64,000 nucleotides of DNA from Sphingomonas albertensis (GTDB taxonomy: Bacteria > Pseudomonadota > Alphaproteobacteria > Sphingomonadales > Sphingomonadaceae): positions 1 through 64,000 of the forward strand of contig NZ_JACONT010000011.1 in assembly GCF_014358075.1 (NCBI RefSeq), given 5' to 3'. The position numbers and the translations under genes are program-made. Of this stretch, positions 35,546-46,009 are shown in pieces. The notes under the pieces are model-generated. The model saw nothing but the letters and a program-made list of their open reading frames with translations. It did not search any database and was not told the DNA's origin. The first letter of the stretch is position 1. Each line of letters opens with the position of its first letter.

Positions 35546-36286
35546 TTGGCCCTCCCGCCGAAAACCGATGAAGCATTCCTGCGCGAGGTCGACGAAGAAC
35601 TCCGTCGCGACAAACTCGCCGGATTCTGGACGAACTGGGGTATCTGGGTCGCGATCGGCGTCGTCGCCGCGCTCGCCGCACTCGCTGGCTTCCTGTACTG
35701 GCAGCATCACAATGGCGAGGCTGCCGGCGTCGAGGGTGAGCAGCTTCAGGCCGCCTACGACTCGCTCGGCGCCAACAATGCCGCGGCCGCGGCCAAGCCG
35801 CTTGCCGAACTCGCCAAGTCGAACCGCGACGGCTACCGTGCGCTCGCGCTGTTCACGCAGGCCGACGTGCTGCTCCAGAAAGACGACCTGAAGGGCGCCG
35901 CGGCCAAGCTCGGTGCGATCGCCGCTGATACGTCGCTGGCCAAGCCGTTCCGCGATCTCGCACTCGTTCGCCAGACGTCGGCCGAGTTCGACACGCTGAA
36001 GCCGCAGGTCATCGTCGAGCGGCTTCGTCCGCTCGCTGTTCCCGGTGGTCCGTGGCTCGGCAGCGCGGGTGAGATGGTCGCGATCTCCTATCTCCGCATG
36101 AACCAGCGTCAGCAGGCGGGGACGTTGTTCGGCCAGATCGCGCGCGATACCGGCGTGCCGGAGACGATCCGTCAACGCGCGGTTCAGATGGCCGGCGTAC
36201 TGGGTGTGGACGCTGTTGCCAGCACGGGCGCTACTGCCAGGGTGATCACTCCGGCTGCATCAAACGAGGATACCAAGGCGCAATGA
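35546..36286 (+). CDS. YfgM-like tetratricopeptide membrane protein
   Basis: This protein of about 246 residues has an N-terminal cytoplasmic part (DEAFLREVDEELRRDKLAGF), one membrane helix (about 30-49) and a periplasmic helical TPR-like domain. It matches the YfgM/ancillary SecYEG translocon subunit family, which sits beside bamB and der in many proteobacteria, as it does here. The start is inferred to be TTG at 35546, preceded by CCGGAG at 8 bp. No ATG fits. Its stop overlaps the bamB start (ATGA). Confidence 0.82.
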   Translation: MALPPKTDEAFLREVDEELRRDKLAGFWTNWGIWVAIGVVAALAALAGFLYWQHHNGEAAGVEGEQLQAAYDSLGANNAAAAAKPLAELAKSNRDGYRALALFTQADVLLQKDDLKGAAAKLGAIAADTSLAKPFRDLALVRQTSAEFDTLKPQVIVERLRPLAVPGGPWLGSAGEMVAISYLRMNQRQQAGTLFGQIARDTGVPETIRQRAVQMAGVLGVDAVASTGATARVITPAASNEDTKAQ

Positions 36287-37605
36287 TGAAGACATATCGG
36301 GTGACGGTCGCCGTCGCCGCGCTCGTGGCGCTCAGCGGTTGCGGAATCTTCAAGGGTGGCGTGAAGAAGACGCCGACCGTCGGCGACCGCGTCTCCATTC
36401 TGGTCTCGGAGAACGAGGTCGAGACCGACAAGACGATCGCCGACGTTCAGGTCCTGCTGCCCGCCCCCGCCGTCAACGACGCCTGGACCCAGCCCGGCGG
36501 CAACCCGGCGAAGTCGATGGGCCAGCTCGCGCTCGGCGATCAGCCCCAGCGGGCGTGGCAGGCCTCGATCGACGGCGGCTCGAACCGCCAGCGGCTCGGC
36601 GCGGCACCAGTCGTTGCGGACAACAAGCTGTTCGTGACCGATGTCACCGCGACGGTCCATGCGTTTGCCGCCGATACCGGTGCTGCGCTCTGGAGCGCGG
36701 GCATTACCGAGGGCAAGCTGAACAGTGCGGCACGCTTCGGCGGCGGGGTCAGCTATGACGACGGCAAGCTGTATGCCACCGACGGTGTCGGTGACGTCGT
36801 CGCGATGAATGCGGCCGACGGCGCGATCCTGTGGCGGGCCAAGCCCGGTGCACCGCTGCGTGGCTCGCCGACCGTCGCGAACGGCGCGGTGTACGTCCTG
36901 ACGCAGGACAATCAGGTGTTCTCGCTCAACCAGGCCGACGGCAAGGTTCAGTGGGTCCAGTCGGGCACGCTCGAAACGCAGGGCGTGTTCGGCGTCGCGG
37001 CCCCCGCGGTCAGCCAGGGCACCGTGGTCGCCGGCTTCTCCAGCGGCGAACTCAGCGCCTATCGCTACGAGAATGGCCGTATCCTCTGGCAGGACGCGCT
37101 GTCGCGCACCTCGGTCACCACCTCGGTGTCGAGCCTGTCGGACATCGATGCCGCACCGGTGATCGACGGCGGCCGCGTCTATGCGGTCGGGCAGGGTGGC
37201 CGCATGGTCGCGCTCGAGCTGTCGACCGGCCAGCGCCTGTGGGAGCAGAACTTCGCGGGTATCTCGACGCCGTGGATCGCGGGCGAATGGCTGTTCGTGG
37301 TCACCGACGACGCACGCCTGGTCTGCCTGTCGCGCTCGAACGGCAAGGCCCGCTGGATCGCCCAGCTGCCCCGCTTCCAGAACGAGAAGAAGCGCAGCAA
37401 CGCGATCACGTGGTTCGGTCCTATCCTCGCCGGCAACCGCCTGGTCCTCACCAACTCGCGCGGCGAGATCAATTTCGTCTCGCCGACCGACGGCACGGTG
37501 AGTTCGACGATCGAGACGAAGACGCCGTTCTCACTGCCCCCGATCGTGGCCAACTCGACGCTCTACACGCTCGACCAGAAGGGCAAGGTCACCGCCTACA
37601 GGTGA
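36283..37605 (+). CDS. bamB: Outer membrane assembly lipoprotein BamB
   Basis: BamB is the beta-propeller lipoprotein of the BAM complex that inserts outer-membrane proteins. The 440-residue protein has a lipobox LSGC (C20) and seven to eight PQQ-like blades with repeated G-x-x-x-W motifs (GAALWSAG, GAILWRA, GKVQWVQ, GRILWQDA, GQRLWEQ, GKARWIA). It overlaps the YfgM-like gene by 4 bp and precedes der. A second ATG at 36286 is an alternative start. Confidence 0.94.
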   Translation: MMKTYRVTVAVAALVALSGCGIFKGGVKKTPTVGDRVSILVSENEVETDKTIADVQVLLPAPAVNDAWTQPGGNPAKSMGQLALGDQPQRAWQASIDGGSNRQRLGAAPVVADNKLFVTDVTATVHAFAADTGAALWSAGITEGKLNSAARFGGGVSYDDGKLYATDGVGDVVAMNAADGAILWRAKPGAPLRGSPTVANGAVYVLTQDNQVFSLNQADGKVQWVQSGTLETQGVFGVAAPAVSQGTVVAGFSSGELSAYRYENGRILWQDALSRTSVTTSVSSLSDIDAAPVIDGGRVYAVGQGGRMVALELSTGQRLWEQNFAGISTPWIAGEWLFVVTDDARLVCLSRSNGKARWIAQLPRFQNEKKRSNAITWFGPILAGNRLVLTNSRGEINFVSPTDGTVSSTIETKTPFSLPPIVANSTLYTLDQKGKVTAYR

Positions 37606-37612
37606 AGTCGAA

Positions 37613-37760
37613 TCCCTCTCCCCGCCGGGGAGAGGGAAGGGGCCCGCCGCGCTTGCGGTGGGAAGGGTGAGGGGATTGAGGCTCGGGAGCCGGCCCAAAC
37701 TCCCCCTCACCCTTCCGTTGCCTACGGCTCCTCCCTCCCTCTCCCCAGAGGGGCGAGGGA
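37613..37760. repeat. Palindromic intergenic repeat, family H
   Basis: It opens with the hairpin CCCTCTCCCCGCCGGGGAGA + GGG, ends with CTCTCCCCAGAGGGGCGAGG, and has inner AAGGGTGAGGGG and CCCCTCACCCTT arms. Only one copy is seen in the window. It fills the bamB-der gap. Confidence 0.7.
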
Positions 37761-37800
37761 CATAGGTGACCTTTGCCGCGACACGCGCTAAGGGCACGCC

Positions 37801-39189
37801 ATGTCCAAACTCCCCGTGGTCGCGATCGTCGGCCGCCCAAATGTCGGCAAGTCGACCCTGTTCAACCGCCTCGTCGGCAAGAAGCTCGCGCTGGTCGACG
37901 ACCGGCCCGGCGTCACGCGTGATCGACGCGAGGGCGACGCGTCGCTGATCGGCCTCGAATTCCGCATCATTGACACCGCCGGCTACGAGGATCACGACGC
38001 GCAGACGCTCCCCGGCCGGATGCGCCAGCAGACCGAGGCGGCCGTCGCGCAGGCCGACGTCGCGCTGTTCCTGTTCGACGCACGCGCCGGGATCGTGCCG
38101 CTCGACGAGGAGATCGCCCGCTGGCTCCGCACCGCCGACGTCCCCGTCCTCCTCGTCGCCAACAAGGCCGAGGGCCGCGCGGGCGAAGACGGCATTCTCG
38201 AATCATTGGCGCTCGGCTTCGGCGACCCGGTCCAGCTCTCGGCCGAGCACGGCGAAGGCATGGGTGACCTGTTCGAGGGCCTGCTCCCGCTGCTCGAAGG
38301 CAAGGAAGAGCCCCCCGAGGAACAGCCCGACAACGAATATGAAGGGCCGTTGAAGCTCGCGATCGTCGGCCGTCCGAACGCGGGCAAGTCGACGCTCGTC
38401 AACCGCATTCTCGGCGAAGACCGCATGATCACCGGCCCCGAAGCCGGCATCACCCGCGATTCGATCAGCGTAGACTACGACTGGCACCCGACCGGCGGCG
38501 AAGCGCGGAAAGTCCGCCTGATCGACACCGCCGGCATGCGCAAGCGCGCCAAGGTGCAGGACAAGCTCGAGAAGATGTCGGTCGAGGACGCGCTCCACGC
38601 AGTCGATTTCGCCGAGGTCGTCGTGCTGCTGCTCGACGCCACGCTCGGCCTGGAGGCGCAGGATCTCCGTATCGCTGACAAGGTGCTGCAGGAGGGCCGT
38701 GCGCTCGTCATCGCGCTGAACAAATGGGACATCGCCGAAAGCGCGTCGTCGCTGTTCAACGGCGTCAAGCGCGCGCTCGAGGACGGCCTGTCCCAGGTCA
38801 AGGGCGTCACCGTGATGACCGTGTCCGGCGCGACCGGTAAGGGCATCGACCAGTTGCTCCAGGCCTGTTTCGACACCCGCGACGCGTGGTCGAAGCGGGT
38901 CGGCACCGGCGAGCTCAACCGTTGGTTCGAGCGTGCGATCGAGGCGACTCCGCCGCCGGCCCCCGGCGGCAAGCGAATCAAGATGCGCTACGTCACGCAG
39001 GTCAAGACTCGCCCGCCCAGCTTCGTCATCTTCGGCACGCGCGTCGATCAGCTACCGGCCAGCTACGAGCGCTATCTGGTCAATTCGATGCGCAAGGATC
39101 TGGGCTTCGGCGCAGTGCCGGTGCGGCTGATGTTCCGCGCGCCGAAAAATCCGTACGATGACAACGGCAGGGGCGGCGGCGGCAGCTAG
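37801..39189 (+). CDS. der: Ribosome biogenesis GTPase Der
   Basis: Der (EngA) is an essential GTPase needed for 50S subunit maturation. The 462-residue protein has two tandem G domains. G1 motifs are GRPNVGKSTLFNRL and GRPNAGKSTLVNRI, G3 motifs are DTAGYEDHD and DTAGMRKRAK, and G4 motifs are NKAE and NKWD. A C-terminal KH-like domain with TRPPSFVIFGTRVDQLPASY follows. The bamB-der order is conserved in proteobacteria. Confidence 0.96.
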   Translation: MSKLPVVAIVGRPNVGKSTLFNRLVGKKLALVDDRPGVTRDRREGDASLIGLEFRIIDTAGYEDHDAQTLPGRMRQQTEAAVAQADVALFLFDARAGIVPLDEEIARWLRTADVPVLLVANKAEGRAGEDGILESLALGFGDPVQLSAEHGEGMGDLFEGLLPLLEGKEEPPEEQPDNEYEGPLKLAIVGRPNAGKSTLVNRILGEDRMITGPEAGITRDSISVDYDWHPTGGEARKVRLIDTAGMRKRAKVQDKLEKMSVEDALHAVDFAEVVVLLLDATLGLEAQDLRIADKVLQEGRALVIALNKWDIAESASSLFNGVKRALEDGLSQVKGVTVMTVSGATGKGIDQLLQACFDTRDAWSKRVGTGELNRWFERAIEATPPPAPGGKRIKMRYVTQVKTRPPSFVIFGTRVDQLPASYERYLVNSMRKDLGFGAVPVRLMFRAPKNPYDDNGRGGGGS

Positions 39190-39195
39190 GCGGTC

Positions 39196-39414
39196 GTGTC
39201 CGGCGTGGTGCGTATCGATGCCAGGGGCATGCGCTGCCCCTGGCCCGCGGTGCGACTCGCGCGTGCGTTACGAGACGGCACGCCGAAGATCGAGGTGTTG
39301 GCGGACGATCCGCAGGCACCGGCCGAAATCGCCGCGGTCGCCGAGTCTGCCGGTGCGACGATAGAAATCATTTTGGATGAATTTTACCGGACCTTTGTCG
39401 TAACTTGTCGGTAG
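39196..39414 (+). CDS. TusA-family sulfurtransferase
   Basis: This 72-residue protein starts with GTG, 6 bp after der. It has the family signature RGMRCPWPAVRLARAL with the persulfide-carrying C14, then a beta-alpha-beta core. TusA proteins relay sulfur for tRNA thiolation or cofactors, but small paralogues like this are often unassigned. The last residues end in a Cys-Arg. It is probably cotranscribed with der. Confidence 0.82.
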   Translation: MSGVVRIDARGMRCPWPAVRLARALRDGTPKIEVLADDPQAPAEIAAVAESAGATIEIILDEFYRTFVVTCR

Positions 39415-39497
39415 TATGACAACACTGCGTTTACCTCAGGGGGGTAAAATGCGGGGTAAATATTCATGGCGCTATTGCTGAACGGGAGAAGGCGACA

Positions 39498-39935
39498 GTG
39501 TCGTTCGAAGGAAGCACCTTGATCAACTGGCCGGCATATTCGCAGGCGCGGAGTGAACTGGGTGCGGGATTTGTCCGTATCCTGGGCTATTTTCGTGAGG
39601 ACGGCGTGAAGTCGGTCGCCGCAATCGAGGCGGCGATGCGGTCGCTCAATGCGGCGGCGATGGTAATCCCGGCGCATACGCTGAAGGGCGAAGCGCGGCA
39701 GTTCGGGGCGGAACCGCTGGCGGACCTTGCCGAGGCGATCGAAGTCATCGCGCGCGATTGTGTCGAGAAGCAGGATACGCCCGAGGAAGCGCTCGAGCAC
39801 ATCGTCCAGTTGCGGCCGCTGTTCGTCGAGACGCTGACGTTGCTGGAGCGCGAAGCCAACCCGATCGTGGCGCGCAAGCCTGCCGCCGGCGGCTTTGGTC
39901 GTCGTGCGATCCCGACCGGGTTCGGTGAAGACTAA
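39498..39935 (+). CDS. Hpt (histidine phosphotransfer) domain protein
   Basis: This 145-residue helical protein starts with GTG after GGGAGAAGG. It has the Hpt signature AHTLKGEARQFGAEPLADLA, with the phospho-accepting H60. No kinase or receiver domain is fused and none is adjacent, so its partners are unknown. The nearest kinase is the distant cckA. It is not ChpT-like in length or fold. Confidence 0.82.
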   Translation: MSFEGSTLINWPAYSQARSELGAGFVRILGYFREDGVKSVAAIEAAMRSLNAAAMVIPAHTLKGEARQFGAEPLADLAEAIEVIARDCVEKQDTPEEALEHIVQLRPLFVETLTLLEREANPIVARKPAAGGFGRRAIPTGFGED

Positions 39936-39945
39936 GGAAACTCGG

Positions 39946-40065
39946 TCCTCCCCCGCCAGGGGGGGTGGCAGGCGTCAGCCTGACGGAGGGGCGGTAAGCG
40001 AAACCGCTGTTCCGCGTCCTCCCCCTCCGTCACCTTCGGCGACACCTCTCCTTGGCGGGGGAGGA
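39946..40065. repeat. Palindromic intergenic repeat, family E, copy 2
   Basis: The arms TCCTCCCCCGCCAGGGGGGG and CTCTCCTTGGCGGGGGAGGA flank inner GACGGAGGGGCGG and CCCCCTCCGTC. It lies between the convergent Hpt and bfr genes. Confidence 0.85.
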
Positions 40066-40109
40066 TTAAGTCTTGCAGGCGACTCCGGATCACCGGCGTC
40101 GCCCGTCGA

Positions 40110-40625
40110 TCACCCCTTCAGATAAGGCGCCGCGCCGGCCTTGGGCGAATCATGCTCCGAGATCGAGTTCAGCTGGATGTAGTTGTGGATCCCCATCCGC
40201 GCGATCATCTCGAACTGGCGTTCGAGCGTGTCGACATGCTCTTCCTCGCTGGCGAGGATGCGCGCGAACAGGTCGCGGCTGATGTAATCCTTGACCTCCT
40301 CGCAGTACGAGATCGCGCCCTTGAGCTGGACAGTGGCCTCGACTTCGAGCGCCAGATCCGACTTCAAAACCTCCTCGACGGTCTCGCCGATGCGGAGGCG
40401 GCCGAGCAGCTGGAAGTTCGGCAGGCCATCGAGAAACAGGATGCGCTCCGACAGCCAGTCGGCGTGTTTCATCTCGTCGATCGATTCCATCCGCTCGTAT
40501 TGGGCGAGCTTGTAGACGCCCCAATGCTCGAGCATCCGGTAATGGAGCCAATATTGGTTGACCGCGGTCAGCTCGTTCTTGAGCGCCTCGTTCAGGAATT
40601 CGATTACTTGGGGGTCGCCGCGCAT
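40110..40625 (-). CDS. bfr: Bacterioferritin
   Basis: Bacterioferritin oxidises and stores iron in a 24-subunit shell with haem between subunits. The 171-residue protein begins RGDPQVIEFLNEALKNELTA. The ferroxidase ligands E18, E51, H54, E94, E127 and H130 are all present, and the haem-ligand M52 is in IDEMKHAD. The C-terminal tail is about 12 residues longer than usual. The start at 40625 has GGAG at 8 bp; ATG at 40631 is too close to it. It lies downstream of bfd on the same strand. Confidence 0.94.
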   Translation of the reverse strand: MRGDPQVIEFLNEALKNELTAVNQYWLHYRMLEHWGVYKLAQYERMESIDEMKHADWLSERILFLDGLPNFQLLGRLRIGETVEEVLKSDLALEVEATVQLKGAISYCEEVKDYISRDLFARILASEEEHVDTLERQFEMIARMGIHNYIQLNSISEHDSPKAGAAPYLKG

Positions 40626-40728
40626 GGCCATATCTCCGTCACCTCTGGGGAGCATGTAGCGGGCTGACACAGATTAGCACAACCCCCAAAAATGGCGGTT
40701 TTCCGGGCTTTCTTAGCTGTTGCGACGC

Positions 40729-40899
40729 TTATGCAGCGGCGCGTTCCTCGTCGATAATCGCTCGCGCTATCGATGTGCACTGCCCGCATTTGGGTTTTCG
40801 GCCCATCGAGCGGAAGGCCTGACACGGTGTAGTGCAACCGCCGCGTGCGCAGTTGCGAACGTCGGATTCTCGTATGGCATTGCAAACGCAGACGACCAT
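40729..40899 (-). CDS. bfd: Bacterioferritin-associated ferredoxin
   Basis: This 56-residue protein was found by translating the - strand upstream of bfr. It has the Bfd [2Fe-2S] pattern: MVVCVCNAIRESDVR with C4 and C6, and PKCGQCTSIAR with C38 and C41. Two further Cys (C22, C26) lie between. Bfd reduces bacterioferritin haem to release stored iron. GGGAGTTCC precedes the ATG (AGGGAGTTCCC). It is transcribed toward bfr, 103 bp away, and is preceded by two palindromes that look like iron-responsive boxes. Confidence 0.92.
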   Translation of the reverse strand: MVVCVCNAIRESDVRNCARGGCTTPCQAFRSMGRKPKCGQCTSIARAIIDEERAAA

Positions 40900-40935
40900 G
40901 GGAACTCCCTAGCTGTAAGCACGGGATACGGATAA

Positions 40936-40974
40936 TGCGAACCACTCGCAAGCTGTTTTGCGTCTTATTCGCAA
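40936..40974 (-). promoter_or_regulatory. Paired palindromes upstream of bfd, possible Fur/Irr-type operators
   Basis: On the - strand the region reads TTGCG-7 nt-CGCAA (40958-40974), then TGCGA-5 nt-TCGCA (40936-40950). Both are perfect inverted repeats of the same TGCGA-like half-site, 37-75 bp upstream of the bfd ATG. The position and AT-rich spacer suit an iron-regulated promoter. The regulator is inferred, not shown. Confidence 0.45.
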
Positions 40975-42231
40975 CTAGTCCGATCGGTTCGTCGTGAACG
41001 CCGAACCGCGCATCGGCTGCCACGCGAATCGCGACAGGCTGCGCCACAGCCATTCGAGCGGACCATAGCGGAAGCGATCGAGCCAGGGCTTCGACCATAG
41101 GAGCATCAGCAGGCAGATCGGTGCGACCACGAGATAGAGCTGGGCTCGCGACAGTGCGCCGTACAGCCCGAACCCATATCCATAGAACAGCGTGGTGCAG
41201 AGGACTGTCGTGCCGAGATAGTTGGAGAACGCCATTCGACCTGCCGCCGCAACTCGGGTCGTCAGCCAGCCGCCGGGCTGTGCGAGCAGGATGATTGCCG
41301 CGGCGGACCCCATGATCGTCAATGGCCGAAGCGGGGTTGCGAGCGCGAGCCATGACAGCGCGACATAGCGCGCGTCGAATCCGTGGGCGATGTCGAACGC
41401 CGCGATGGCCGCAGAGCCTATCCAGCCGAGTCCGATCCCAATGACCGCAATCACGGTGTAGCGTCGCCGCGACCAATCCCCCGTCAGGAACCCCGATCGC
41501 AGCCCCGCCATGCCGAACAGCATGAAGCCTAGCGTCTCCGGACCAGTGGCGGTGAGGGACGTGATCGGCCCAGCGGCGTGCGTCCAGCGCCACGCGACCA
41601 GATCGCGCCATCCGCCATGACCGATGGCAAGTTCGCGGGTGACGGAGGCGGGGGAGGGCTGGCCGAATTGATCCGCCAACAGCTGCCAGTTCGTGATTAC
41701 GCGCGCCGTTGCGCCCGGCCGGTGCGCGGCGCCGTGGAGGTCGAACGTGTAGGCGACGAGCGTCGTCAGCTCGACCGTCTGGAACGCGATGCAGGCGAGC
41801 CCGACGCCGATCAGCCAGCGCACCGGCAACCGCGCGAACATGTACGCAATCGCGCCGACCAGTGCGTAGTGCGCGAGGATGTCGCCCCACCACAGCAGGT
41901 ATAAATGCGCGATGCCGAACACGAACAGCCATGCCATCCGGCGGAGGTGGACGGTCGCCGGGTCTTCGCCGCTCGCCTCCGCCCGGTCGAGCACCAGTAG
42001 CATCGACGCGCCGAACAGGAACGAGAACAACCCGCGCATCTTGCCGTCGATAACGATGAAGGTCGTGGTCCAGGCGATCAGGTCTGGCGTGCTCGGCGCG
42101 CCCATCGAGGCGGGGGTCATGTAGGCGAATTCGGGGAAGCCGAATGCGGCGATGTTTGAGGCGAGGATGCCCATGACGGCAACGCCCCGGGTGAGGTCCA
42201 GCGTCGCGATTCTCGTGGGGGCGGGGGTCAT
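40975..42231 (-). CDS. DUF418 family membrane protein
   Basis: This 418-residue inner-membrane protein has about ten hydrophobic segments. It starts MTPAPTRIATLDLTRGVAVM, the usual DUF418 N-terminus (R-x-x-x-L-D-x-x-R-G), and has FSFLFGASMLL and SNYLGTTVLCTTLFYGYGFG. The family (related to YeiB and to acyltransferase-like membrane proteins) has no settled function. Its ATG overlaps the TGA of a short upstream frame (ATGA at 42228-42231) that encodes the conserved LRERLHFLYFT peptide. A decayed copy of its own 5' end lies upstream. Confidence 0.85.
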   Translation of the reverse strand: MTPAPTRIATLDLTRGVAVMGILASNIAAFGFPEFAYMTPASMGAPSTPDLIAWTTTFIVIDGKMRGLFSFLFGASMLLVLDRAEASGEDPATVHLRRMAWLFVFGIAHLYLLWWGDILAHYALVGAIAYMFARLPVRWLIGVGLACIAFQTVELTTLVAYTFDLHGAAHRPGATARVITNWQLLADQFGQPSPASVTRELAIGHGGWRDLVAWRWTHAAGPITSLTATGPETLGFMLFGMAGLRSGFLTGDWSRRRYTVIAVIGIGLGWIGSAAIAAFDIAHGFDARYVALSWLALATPLRPLTIMGSAAAIILLAQPGGWLTTRVAAAGRMAFSNYLGTTVLCTTLFYGYGFGLYGALSRAQLYLVVAPICLLMLLWSKPWLDRFRYGPLEWLWRSLSRFAWQPMRGSAFTTNRSD

Positions 42232-42326
42232 GCGGGCAGAGTGAAGTATAGGAAGTGTAGACGCTCGCGCAGCGTTTCGTGGGAGTGTCGTATCGCTTGG
42301 GATAAGCCGATTTCGACGGCGAGCAT
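42228..42326 (-). CDS. Putative short upstream ORF with conserved peptide, coupled to DUF418 gene
   Basis: A frame of about 32 codons ends ETLRERLHFLYFTLPA, with its TGA overlapping the DUF418 ATG. The segment 42240-42278 matches 11701-11739 upstream of rmuC at 36 of 39 positions. The only ATG (42326) lies inside the duplicated segment, so the start is uncertain. Translation is unproven. Confidence 0.4.
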   Translation of the reverse strand: MLAVEIGLSQAIRHSHETLRERLHFLYFTLPA

Positions 42327-42469
42327 GCTGCTGACGGCGCCTCCGCGGACGAGGTCGAGCGTGGCGGTTCTGGCGGGGGCAGAGGGCTTGCGGGAAAAGT
42401 GAAGTATAGGAAGTGCAGACGCTCGCGCAGCATTTCCGTGAGGTCGTCGTACACGCTGGAAGACGACAT
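42279..42469 (-). pseudogene. Decayed partial duplicate of the upstream ORF and DUF418 5' end
   Basis: The segment 42398-42436 repeats the conserved peptide element (MLRERLHFLYFT), in a frame beginning at ATG 42469 (MSSSSVYDDLTEMLRERLHF). It is followed by codons reading KPSAPARTATLDLVRGGAV, which align with MTPAPTRIATLDLTRGVAV of the intact gene. The start codon is AAG instead of ATG, and similarity ends after about 28 codons, where the second copy begins. I read it as a tandem duplication with decay. Confidence 0.65.
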
Positions 42470-42790
42470 GATCGCGCTCGGCGCCGCTGCGGTAGTGGCG
42501 GCCTCGGCTGGGCCGGCCCGACACAGGTGGTGCTTGGTCTACGCTCGAATCCGGTCGATGCGTCTTGGTAGCGCTGTAGGCGTGGAATGCTTCGATCATC
42601 GTCCGACGCTGGCATATCGCAGTTGTGTAGGACAGTCTGTCTTGACGGGCATCTAGGCGTCAGATGCCTCGCGGCTTGGTGCGTCGGCCACCCGGCATGT
42701 CATCTGCTTGACCTGTCGTCCCTGCACAATACCCCGCCGTATCTCGCCTGTTGTCCTCTTCGGCTGTCGCCCCCGAAGCCGATCCGCCCC
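42470..42790. other. Intergenic stretch with no recognised gene
   Basis: Between the duplicated 5' segment and the family I repeat I see no coding sequence with normal codon bias, no RNA gene and no hairpin terminator. It probably holds the promoter for the DUF418 transcript, but no clear -35/-10 pair stands out. Confidence 0.5.
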
Positions 42791-42874
42791 CGTCGCTCCA
42801 GCGAACGCTGGGGTATTCCCGTTGGCTGGCGCTGTGGTCCGGTGCGTGAGATCCCAGCTTTCGCTGGGATGACG
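42791..42874. repeat. Palindromic intergenic repeat, family I
   Basis: CGTCGCTCCAGCGAACGCTG + GGG and, at the far end, CCCAGCTTTCGCTGGGATGA + CGG are inverted. The core contains CCGTTGGCTGGCGCTG. One copy is seen. Confidence 0.65.
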
Positions 42875-42933
42875 GATAGGGCGAGGTTGCTGCGTCCTAC
42901 TTGAGCTTGATCGAACGACATCTCTCCGCTCCT

Positions 42934-42989
42934 TGTTCTCCCGCGAAGGCGGGAGCCCAGTCTGGGTCCCCGCCTTTGCGGGGAAACAA
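42934..42989. repeat. Palindromic intergenic repeat, family D
   Basis: GTTCTCCCGCGAAGGCGGGA + GCCCAG is followed at once by CTGGGTCCCCGCCTTTGCGG + GGAAAC. This is the short-loop form, as at 8366-8418. Confidence 0.75.
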
Positions 42990-43023
42990 GCTATGGTTTG
43001 GAGCTATCCCGCTTTAAATCCAC

Positions 43024-43125
43024 CACCCCGGCGGAGGCCAGGGCCCAATTGGGGGACGGTCGGGGCTGCGGGCAGCGCTTCGTTACTGCGGCTATCCCAA
43101 TTGGGCCCCGGCCTTCGCCGGGGTA
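43024..43125. repeat. Palindromic intergenic repeat, family B, copy 3
   Basis: The arms ACCCCGGCGGAGGCCAGGGC + CCAATTGG and CCAATTGG + GCCCCGGCCTTCGCCGGGGT are inverted, with the core GCGCTTCGTTACTGCGGC shared with the other family B copies. It sits just past the purL stop. Confidence 0.75.
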
Positions 43126-43172
43126 GTTTCTTTCAGGATCGAGCGCTTCGGTTTTACTCGCTCCCGACTCCA

Positions 43173-45401
<2,229 letters not shown>

Positions 45402-45483
45402 GGGGCGGGCTTTAGCGGGGTGGGGAGCGTCCGTCACCTGTGCGAACCACCACAATGTGGTTTGGGACCGTAATTCCCCCGAT

Positions 45484-45759
45484 TTATGGCTTGGCGGCGC
45501 GCAACGTTTCGTTGATCCGCGACTGCCAGCCGGGTCCGCTCGCGCGAAACCTTTCGAGCACGTCGTTGTCTAGCCGGAGGGATACGAGCGACTTGCGTGA
45601 GGTTACGGAGCCCTTTGGCCGGCCGCGCGACTTGCTGCCGTTCGGAAAGGCCGCTGCCAATTCCGGGAAGTCTGCGATCGGCCGTGCCCGCGCAAAATCG
45701 GCTTCGGTCCATTCGGGATTGCCCTCGTCGAATACGACCTCCGGGGTATCACCAGCCAT
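45484..45759 (-). CDS. BrnA-type antitoxin (no toxin gene alongside)
   Basis: This 91-residue protein ends with the BrnA/DUF4415 motif: [20 protein letters not shown] then [11 protein letters not shown], a ribbon-helix-helix DNA-binding domain. It is preceded by an acidic middle and a GRPKGS hinge. The start is supported by AAGGAG 10 bp upstream. BrnA normally follows a brnT toxin gene in one operon, but the 250 bp upstream hold only a family C repeat and no BrnT-like frame. It may be a solitary antitoxin remnant or a stand-alone regulator. Confidence 0.82.
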   Translation of the reverse strand: MAGDTPEVVFDEGNPEWTEADFARARPIADFPELAAAFPNGSKSRGRPKGSVTSRKSLVSLRLDNDVLERFRASGPGWQSRINETLRAAKP

Positions 45760-45851
45760 GACGGCGCAACTCCTTCGCATGGGCGCGGCGCAGGTGGGTT
45801 TAAACGAAAGCGTCGTTCGTTGCCATGTGCCGGGCCGGCCCCTCCAGATCC

Positions 45852-45934
45852 CGTCATCCTGACGAAAGTCAGGATCCAGGGTAACCGAGTGCGGAGCCTT
45901 GTGGCTCTGCGTCCTGACTTTCGTCAGGATGACG
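45852..45934. repeat. Palindromic intergenic repeat, family C, copy 3
   Basis: The arms CGTCATCCTGACGAAAGTCA and TGACTTTCGTCAGGATGACG flank a core with CCAGGGTAACCGAGTG and AGCCTTGTGGCTCTG. It lies upstream of the BrnA gene, where a toxin gene would be expected. Confidence 0.85.
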
Positions 45935-46009
45935 GTGGGGAGAGAGTGCCGCGGTGAATGATCGGCCATAGGGCAGAGCCGCGGTTTGCAACGCCCGCTG
46001 ATCGCCGTA

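Noticed and set aside
45603-45857. Possible BrnT toxin upstream of brnA
   Set aside because: The frame has no BrnT motifs and is out of place relative to the ribosome site of brnA.
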